A stretch of DNA of 64,000 bases from Amyelois transitella (lineage: Eukaryota; Arthropoda; Insecta; Lepidoptera; Pyralidae). The position numbers were made by a program, and so were the translations under genes. The notes beneath the pieces are model-generated. The model saw nothing but the letters and a program-made list of their open reading frames with translations, made no database searches and had not been told where the DNA came from. Positions 56,947-64,000 of this stretch are shown here, piece after piece. The stretch's first letter is position 1; the number at the start of each line of letters is the position of its first letter. The stretch lies in the NCBI RefSeq assembly GCF_032362555.1, contig NC_083518.1, positions 7,266,501-7,330,500 on the forward strand. Reading direction: 5' to 3'.

Positions 56947-59099
56947 ATGTTTAAGAAAATTGCTTTGGGTATATCTGGAGGAGTAGACAGTGCTGTGGCT
57001 GCTCTACTTCTCAAAAGAGGAGGTAAGGTATAATAAAGGCGATTAACATTATCTATAATTTAATTCCTTGACTCTTGTTTAACTTCTTACTTTCACAGGT
57101 TTTCATATTGAAGGAGTCTTCATGAGAAATTGGGATAGCAATTACGAAGCTGGGTTTTGTTCAGATGAGAAAGATTTTGAAGACGCAACATTTGTTTGCC
57201 GTAAACTGGATATTCCTTTACATCGTGTGTACTTTATAAAAGAATATTGGAACGAGGTATTCACAGTACTGTTGGAAGAATATGAGACTGGACTGACTCC
57301 AAACCCAGATATACTTTGCAATAGATATATTAAATTTGATAGTTTTTTCGAACATTGCAGGAACAATTTAGGAGTTGATGCTATAGCTACCGGCCACTAT
57401 GCCAATACGTCTTTTGGTCCATTCTTAGAACGATATTCAGATGATGAAGGTATGGGTGAGATTTAAATTATATTTTTGAATTGCTCAAACAGTAGTGTAT
57501 CATCTTATTAAGTTGAACATTGCATATATATTACCAACACCAGTGGCGGATTTACCAGCTGACTGAAGCCTAGGGCGGCGGAATTGAGGGGGTGGCAAAT
57601 TCAGCACAAAAAATACCAACTAAAATATAACATTATTTAGTTTTTTAATTTTAAAATTTGACAATTGTCCTCTACCTTATTTTCTCCATGTGGGGTATTG
57701 AAATGCAGAGATCACTAGGCAAGTGGCAAAATTTAAACAGCTTACTGGCGGCAATAGTGTTAATATGCCATTGACCAAAACTATTGCATCTTTAAAAAAA
57801 ATTTGAGGGTTGATACCTGCATAACAAGTAGTATTTTTATATCTCTTCTATTTCTTATTATTTTTCCAGGTGTCAGATTATTGCAACCTGCAGATAAACA
57901 CAAAGACCAAACATTTTTTCTATCACAAGTGAAACAATTTTCATTGAGAAGATGTATGTTCCCAATAGCCAATTTACTAAAAAGTCAAGTAAGGGAAATA
58001 GCCAAGACTGAAGGCCTTCTAAATGTTGCTAACAAAAAGGATAGCACAGGTATATGTTTTATAGGAAAAAAGAGGTTTCAAGATTTTATTGAAGAGGTAA
58101 ATATTTTATGATAACTTGTTCTAAAAAAATTACTCTAATAACATTTTTTTATTGCGGCTGCCCGAAAGAGGCTGCAGTGTGATTTTTTTATTGTAAACTT
58201 AGAGATGAAAAAATAAATCGTAAAAATAGCATTTTATTTCCTTATTGTAAAGTTTAATTCCAAAATTTTTATGAATATTTTATACAATGCAATGTCATTT
58301 AAATTTCAGTACATAGATACAAGATATGGTCATTTCATAGACATTGACACAGGACAAATAGTGGGGGAGCATGGTGGTCTACACAAGTGGACAGTTGGCC
58401 AAAGGTGCTGCCTTGCTAATTGGAAAGATGCCTACTTCATTTTCAAGAAAGATTTGATAACTAACAATATTTATGTGGTAAATGCATTACTTTTTTGGAT
58501 ATTTGCAATCAGAATATTTAGAAGATTGTTACCAAAGTTTTACCAGCTTACAAAGGAGATTTTATTTAGTGGTAATTATGTAGGCCCTTGGTCCCAGGTT
58601 CAGGATATAGAAGTTCAAGGAGCAACTGAGTACATGCAAAGATGAAAAAGAAATGAACCGTGTATCCTTTTGAAGGAGAAGGCAACAGAGATGAATATCC
58701 AGCATGATGACTATTTGTTATACTAAACAATGATGTGATTGTTATTTAAAAGCATCTTTGATCATGCATGTACCTTAAATATTCTGTTTTTAATTACAGG
58801 TGGCTGGAACTAAACATCCTGCTATATGGAATGACTTATGTTTTACCAGAAAACCGCATTGGATTAACCAAGAACCCAATGAATTATCTCAAGGAGGTGT
58901 GCTTAGCTGCTCATTCAGATTCCAACACACCAAACCTCTTGTTCCATGTAAAATAGTAAATAATTCAGAAGGATTAACAATCTTGTTAGACACAAAACTA
59001 AGGGCTATTACTGAAGGCCAATTTGGAGTGTTTTATAAAAATGGTGAATGTCTTGGTAGCGCAAAAATTACAGATGTATGTCGAAATGTAACTTATTGA
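56947..59099 (+). CDS. Trmu: Mitochondrial tRNA 2-thiouridylase (MTU1, MnmA family)
   Basis: Exons 56947-57022, 57099-57449, 57870-58096, 58310-58477 and 58800-59099 join in phase for 373 residues. The enzyme adds sulfur to U34 of mitochondrial tRNAs for Lys, Glu and Gln. Seen directly: the ATP-binding PP-loop SGGVDS (residues 10-15), VFMRNWDS, the NPDILC motif with catalytic Cys99, [16 protein letters not shown], and the partner Cys205 in [11 protein letters not shown]. The C-terminal barrel follows ([33 protein letters not shown]). An alternative donor 6 bases downstream (57456) would add two residues in frame. No convincing N-terminal targeting peptide precedes the PP-loop, as in other animal members I know. 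It shares a promoter region with PSMB2. Confidence 0.95.
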
Positions 59100-59121
59100 A
59101 TTTGATCATGTTTGTCAGTTA

Positions 59122-59127
59122 AATAAA
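59122..59127 (+). terminator. Poly(A) signal AATAAA of TRMU
   Basis: AATAAA lies 22 bases after the TRMU stop codon, followed by TTGTTAAATTTTTGTTTC, a T-rich downstream region. Confidence 0.65.
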
Positions 59128-60012
59128 AATAGTTTTGAATTGTTAAATTTTTGTTTCTAATAGTATTTTGTCCTTTAAACTAGAAACAGGTCAACAGAGT
59201 TGTTTCTTATGAATTATTGGAACTTTTTTTCTTCATGTGATGTGATACTCTGGTCACATGAAGAAATGAACCCTAAGGCTTAAACAGTTCCACCTTGAAG
59301 GTAACATAAATGTAAAAAAGTGGGTTCATTCATGGGGTCGATCCACGATCATTCAGAAAGACAGTAGGTATGTCTTTTTTTCCTGCAGTTGATCTGTTAG
59401 GGTTAGGGATAGAGAAATAAGTCATATGACTTCAATATTTCTGAACAAGTCCACTAATCACTATCATAGTAATAAAGTGCTTGTACTCTTAATTCAGCAT
59501 ATTTATTTCGAACTGTGGCTCTGCACACAAATGTTGAAAAGTTAGTCATGTCTTACTTTTCGTATTACCTAAATAAAAGTATAGGCATTTCGTGACTATG
59601 AATGACCACGTTGGGTATTGATCGACCATCCAGGGTCGCGTGGGAATTGAAATATCCACGGGAAGTTTTAAGCGATACCAATTCATATTCTATAAATTAT
59701 AATAGAGATGTTCATATGTTTGCTCGTTTGAATATAGCATTCATATAGGAATTCCTTTGCCTTGAATTTTTTTAATTTGATAAATATCATGATAGCGAGT
59801 GACAGTTTGTCAATTGAATTTGACAGAGTTTGTATTTCACGATCTAGGTACATATTTACCGAAAAATAAAATAATAAATATAAATCATTATCTCTCTTAA
59901 TTTAAACCTGGGAAAAAGTAACAACAATGACTCTATGAGAGTCAAAAATGTTAACTTATTTTGTAACTAAGAATCATAGCGTCTTTTTGTTCGTAAAATC
60001 AATTTCTTCAGA
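59128..60012. other. TRMU-DROSHA spacer and DROSHA 5' region
   Basis: No gene is seen. TTTCTTCATGTGA (59228-59240) and its exact reverse complement (59254-59266) form a 13-bp stem with a 13-base loop. TTTCTTCAG directly before the DROSHA start (AG at 60010-60011) may be a 5' UTR acceptor. Confidence 0.45.
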
Positions 60013-63000
60013 ATGTCTGTTCCACCGATAGACTACACAGTGCCTCCTCCAAGATTAGATATACCACCGCCGGCGCCTGGTATACCACCGCAGATATTTT
60101 CCCACCCCCCGCCGTTCCAGGTACCACCATCTCATACACAACCACCGCCTGCAGAACGGCCTTTTACGCCATCTCTACTTCCTCCTATGGCCGTGCCACC
60201 GCCCCCGGTAACATTCTCTGCTCCTCCTGTTCCACCGCCCGTTGCGCCCAATTTTCCACCCCCTCCTATTCCTTCTGAATTTTCATACGTCTCTCGTCGT
60301 CCTCCTTACCTGGAAACTAGAGAAAAATCGAAATGTGACCACCACAGCTACAGTAGTCCATCCAGTGGAAAATCAACATCAAGTTTATCCCATAACAGCC
60401 TCAAAGATATGGAATCTGACACTATATCAGAGGTTCCATCAAGTTCAAGATACCACAGGTCTTCAAGATATTCTCCAGTACATAAATATCGATATTCACC
60501 TCATAGAGAAAGGGAATATGAAAGATATAGAAGAGATATGGAGCGAGAAAGATACATGGAGAAGGAATCAAAACATCGAGAGTATAGATCTCGTAGTCCA
60601 AGTTATAGTAGAAGCCGGTATAGTAGGAGTCCTTCGTGGCAGAGCCACAGAGGGAGGGATATAGAGAGATATAATAGAGAGAGAGAACGGTATGAGTATG
60701 AGCGAAGAAGAGAATATGAAAGGAGACATAGTCCTTCTCAACATAGGGATTATAGAAGTTCTAGTCGTTACAATCCACGAGATGAAAGGTCGCACAGGTC
60801 ATATAGTGTGCGTAGTTATTATTCTCCTGGTCAAGACAGACATAGCAGAAGTCGAACCAGAGACTTGTCGCCACGATCCAGACATGAGTCAATGTCTCGA
60901 AGATCAATGAGCGAAAGAGGATCAGTGCCTCGAAAACCTATGACGGACCGTGAAAAGATCCTTGAGGAATACAGGTGTGTATTTAAAAATGTTTAAGACA
61001 CTTATAAGCTGTGAGTTTAAATAAACTCAATCTTATGATCATGTCCGTGTGTTTAGCTTTATGATATAACTGATTTCCCTTTTGTCTAAATTGTTATTTT
61101 ATTACAGAAAGAACTATTGCAAAACATCTGAAGATTTGATTGAGAAGATGGAGCAATGGTCAAAAGAACATAATTCTGATGAAGAAGAGGTAAGATTATA
61201 TCTTGGTAATATAAGTGACATGTGATTGTGATCTGCAAAACTGTCAGTACCTTTAAGCATAGCTTTGGGTTAGTAGTCGATTGGCACGAAAATTATTCGC
61301 ACGATCGTGTGAATCGTCCCCTTTCAATAAAAATATTTTTTTAGTAGGCGATTCGCACGGATGTATTTAAATTGCGTGCGAATCGACCCCTTCCAGAATT
61401 AGTAGTATGCGATTCGCACACACCTGTATTTTATCGAAAAGTTTCAAGAAAAAGTACAGTCACGTACAAAATGCTTTCTTTTAATACAGGACACAAACGA
61501 TTTTTAAGGAAATCAAGGTATTATATTTTACTTTGTATCTATCAGAAAGTGATTTTACATAATTCACAGTTTAAATAACTAAACCAGTTAGTACGATTTA
61601 TAATTTAATATTTGGTATTGCATTTTTATAGGTAAAATTAAATTTGTCTTAACTACAAAAATTTCGCAATTATAGGATCACTTAAAAGGTTTTTTTTATT
61701 CTGATGCGGTTTGCGGTACTTTACTTAAAATACATGCCATTTTAAACTGCCTTGTTTTAAAGCTCTAATATATCAATTTATTAAATCTTACCTCTTAACT
61801 AGTATTTTGTGCCTGACTGCGATGCCAATAGAGAATTATTTCATTTTAATATTAATATTCTAGTATATTGTACATGACTGTGCTTTTCGATAAAAAAATA
61901 GGTGTGTGCGAATCGCATACTACTCATTCTTGAAGGGGTCGATTCGCACGAAATTTAAATACATCCGTGCGAATCGCCTACTAAAAAAATATTTTTATTG
62001 AAAGGGGACTATTCGCACGATCGTGCGAATAATTTTCGTGCCAATCGACTACTAACCCATAGCTTTGGGATGTTACAAGTAGTTTGGAGGCATAATTGCA
62101 TTTATTCAGACTGCATTTGCATTCCCCATTGATCATTCGTGAGTTTTTATGGATTCAAATTTAAAATTCCTCTCAAAAAGAAGTAACAATATTATACATA
62201 GAAAGTAAGCTGGGTCACAGTCAGAGTACCCCATGCTTGACGGGCTTTTTAACTATAACTCATCAAGTTTTCAAATTAAAATTGAACTTTTCAAACTTAT
62301 GTGTCTCAATCGTCATTTATATTGTGAACTTCTAAAAATCCATTTGAAATGTGTGCATAACCTTTGTCAACAGGTCTCAAAGATGTGGTACAGAAGTTCC
62401 CCAGCGGAACTGTATTACAAGACTGCAGAAGACGGGAGTATCCAACAGACTAGTAAACTGCAACGGCTGTGTGACCGGGCGTTTAGCATCCTTATCGAGA
62501 GAGGCCGGAGGGCGAGGCCAGAAGCCGATGAACTGCCACCTCTGAAGCCGCCAAAAGCCAAGATGTGCAAACATAGATGTAAGTAGTATTATTAAATTTT
62601 TTTTTGTGAAATTCCATTTAAGTGATAGCTTTAACTTTTAACTGTTGTTATGACGCTGATATTTCGTAGTAAGAGTGTGTTTAGCCTTTCGTGGCGTGTG
62701 TAGTGAAGGTCGTTCTAAGGAGGAGAGATTATCTTAACATCACTGGTGGGTGTCAAACCAATATTTATGAAATCAGTCTCCTACTACTTATCCAAAATTG
62801 CAGTTATAATATTTTGTTTTACATACTATATCTTAAACAATTTAATACTAGTAGGTATTACAAATCTTTCACAGTCTTTGCGATACTTTTCATGCTGTAA
62901 AAAGATTGGCACAATTTTCATGGTCAGAATACCAAGTGCCACCTTTCACAGCCAGTGTGATCACTTATTTATTACAAGACATTGGCATTTTTTAAATAGT

Positions 63001-63714
63001 GGAAGAAAGAAGTTCGTCTTCATCGGAAAGTGACGAGTGCTTGGACGAGGATGGCTTGCAAGGCTACACAGACAGGATCATGTTGGAACTGCAAAGGAAA
63101 CAGAGCCATCCGAGGAGGCTTCATCCTGAAATGTGGTATGTAGCCTGTTTTTGTATCTGACACAAATTCTCTCTTATCTCTGCGTGTTGCCGGTTGTACC
63201 CTCCACAGAGTTTCGGGGCCCGGGGTCCGCCAGTCTGAGTAATATTATCCGATAGGAATCTGTGCCCTTGTTTTATTTTACTACACGTTTGTGTTTGCCT
63301 TTGTTGCTATTTCTGGTTTTACATAAAGGGACTTATGGAATATCTATTTGGGTATGGAACCCAACAACATGAGAAGCGTTCAAAAGCATGCACAAGGTAT
63401 TATTAGCCTTTGACACCATGTGACTTTTGTGGTCAACCAAGTCATAACCATCATGTCACAAGTTTTTCTTTAAAATTATTTTTAACTTTTTTCTTGTGTT
63501 AACTGTATCTTTCGGTCATCACAAATCAACGTATCCCAAAGCTTAAGCCGCTGCGCAGGTTCAACAACACAGGCGAGATGAACGGCGGTCCGCTTTGCCG
63601 CTGCAGTGCGCGGGCGCGGCGGCACGGCATGCGGCACGGCGTGTACGCGGGGGAACAAACATTCCCGAAATGCGACCCGCTGAAAAGCAATATGGATAAG
63701 CTGTATCATTATAG
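60013..63714 (+). CDS. drosha: DROSHA ribonuclease III, N-terminal part
   Basis: Exons 60013-60974, 61108-61189, 62374-62578, 63000-63135 and 63559-63714 join in phase (513 codons plus two bases); the gene continues past the right edge. Residues 1 to about 92 are Pro-rich (IPPPAPGIPPQ). Residues about 100-315 are Arg/Ser-rich with RE and RS repeats. Then come Drosha-specific blocks: YCKTSEDLIEKMEQW, WYRSSPAELYYKT, LQRKQSHPRRLHPEMW and FNNTGEMNGGPLCRCSARAR. The RNase III and double-stranded-RNA-binding domains are outside the window. Drosha with its partner DGCR8/Pasha cuts primary microRNA hairpins in the nucleus; the Pro/RS region is linked to nuclear localisation. A MULE-like element sits in intron 2, and a decayed copy of the last exon lies at 63808-63894. 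Confidence 0.95.
61268..62057. mobile_element. MULE-like foldback element with 10-bp target duplication
   Basis: The 790-bp insert has terminal inverted repeats of about 175 bp that differ at only a handful of sites; they start GGTTAGTAGTCGATTGGCAC. The flanks CATAGCTTTG are identical at 61258-61267 and 62058-62067. Long inverted ends plus a 9-10-bp duplication fit Mutator-like elements. Repeated GCGAATCG/CGATTCGC units fill each arm. The centre (about 61445-61890) has no transposase ORF, so it is a MITE. It lies in DROSHA intron 61190-62373. Confidence 0.85.
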
Positions 63715-63807
63715 GTGATTATGTAATTCTTTCAAACAATCAGTTATCTGCTCAAGTCTTTAAAAACACTTTTAAGAATGTTTTTTACATACTGAAAATC
63801 TTTTAAC

Positions 63808-63894
63808 ACGACGGGGCGGCATGCGACACGGCGTGTAAGCGGGAGGAACATTCCCGACATACGACCGGCTAAAAGGCAATTTGGTACAGATCTG
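63808..63894 (+). pseudogene. Decayed partial copy of a DROSHA exon
   Basis: The stretch matches the 3' half of the DROSHA exon at 63559-63714 (its bases about 63615-63700): GGCATGCG-CACGGCGTGTA, CGGG-GGAACA, ACATTCCCGA, GACC-GCT and AAAAGCAAT all recur in order. In the exon's frame it reads GMRHGV and then a TAA where the exon has Tyr. Small insertions and deletions follow, and no acceptor or donor is evident. It lies about 100 bp after the real exon's donor, so it is a local tandem duplication now dead, unless it is an assembly artefact. Confidence 0.75.
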
Positions 63895-64000
63895 TTTCAC
63901 TTCCTTTCCCTATACGAAACAAGGTATCACCAATTGATAAGAAAAATATATACTCATATGAAAATTATAGTGGTCATGCGCACCTCGGGCTCTTTAGTTA
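63895..64000 (+). other. DROSHA intron, cut by the window edge
   Basis: AT-rich sequence with no further exon; the next DROSHA exon should begin in phase 2 beyond 64000. Confidence 0.5.

Noticed and set aside
62233-62373. Open frame continuing left of the DROSHA exon at 62374
   Set aside because: A good acceptor (GTCAACAG) precedes 62374, and the upstream reading has no Drosha similarity.

Overview
This is a eukaryotic nuclear window, almost certainly from a moth or butterfly. It is AT-rich, its genes are split by GT-AG introns, and it carries many copies of a roughly 260-bp retroposon ending in (ATGT)n with the phrase CCCCGCAAGGGATATAGACGTGA, plus a tRNA-derived SINE; I know both as lepidopteran repeats. 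There are no bacterial operons, no CRISPR arrays and no viral genes. All gene names rest on reading the translated exons; no search was run.

Region 1 (1 to about 38,986) is a transposon-rich, nearly gene-free stretch that I read as the 5' region and a giant intron of winged eye (wge). One short exon (11630-11683) joins in phase to the first confident wge exon. The rest holds fossils of several DNA transposons: a pogo-like element with a psq helix-turn-helix ORF (787-2129), a TAA-flanked element with an orphan first exon (4619-5664), a 2.5-kb inverted-repeat element invaded by two later repeats (6505-8974) and a THAP-domain element (27367-28136). It also holds LINE and SINE fragments, two striking inverted repeats and GC-rich blocks that may be regulatory.

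Region 2 (38987-45155) is the body and C-terminus of wge, a BAH-domain chromatin protein of the TNRC18/BAHCC1 type, in eight exons, followed by a long AT-rich 3' region.

Region 3 (50185-63714) is a compact housekeeping cluster: YKT6 (minus), TAF8 (plus), PSMB2/Prosbeta4 (minus), TRMU/MTU1 (plus) and the 5' part of DROSHA (plus, running off the right edge). YKT6 and TAF8 are head to head about 1 kb apart. TAF8 and PSMB2 converge. PSMB2 and TRMU are head to head with 487 bp between start codons. TRMU and DROSHA are in tandem. The proteins serve unrelated processes (vesicle fusion, TFIID assembly, proteasome, mitochondrial tRNA thiolation, pri-miRNA cleavage), so the arrangement looks like gene density rather than a functional operon.

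I found no convincing new biological system. The best leads are a decayed partial copy of a DROSHA exon just downstream of the real one; a MULE-like foldback element with a perfect 10-bp target duplication in a DROSHA intron; a possible recursive-splice site in wge; a GC-rich motif repeated four times across the wge intron; and a near-perfect 29-bp hairpin beside the first confident wge exon.
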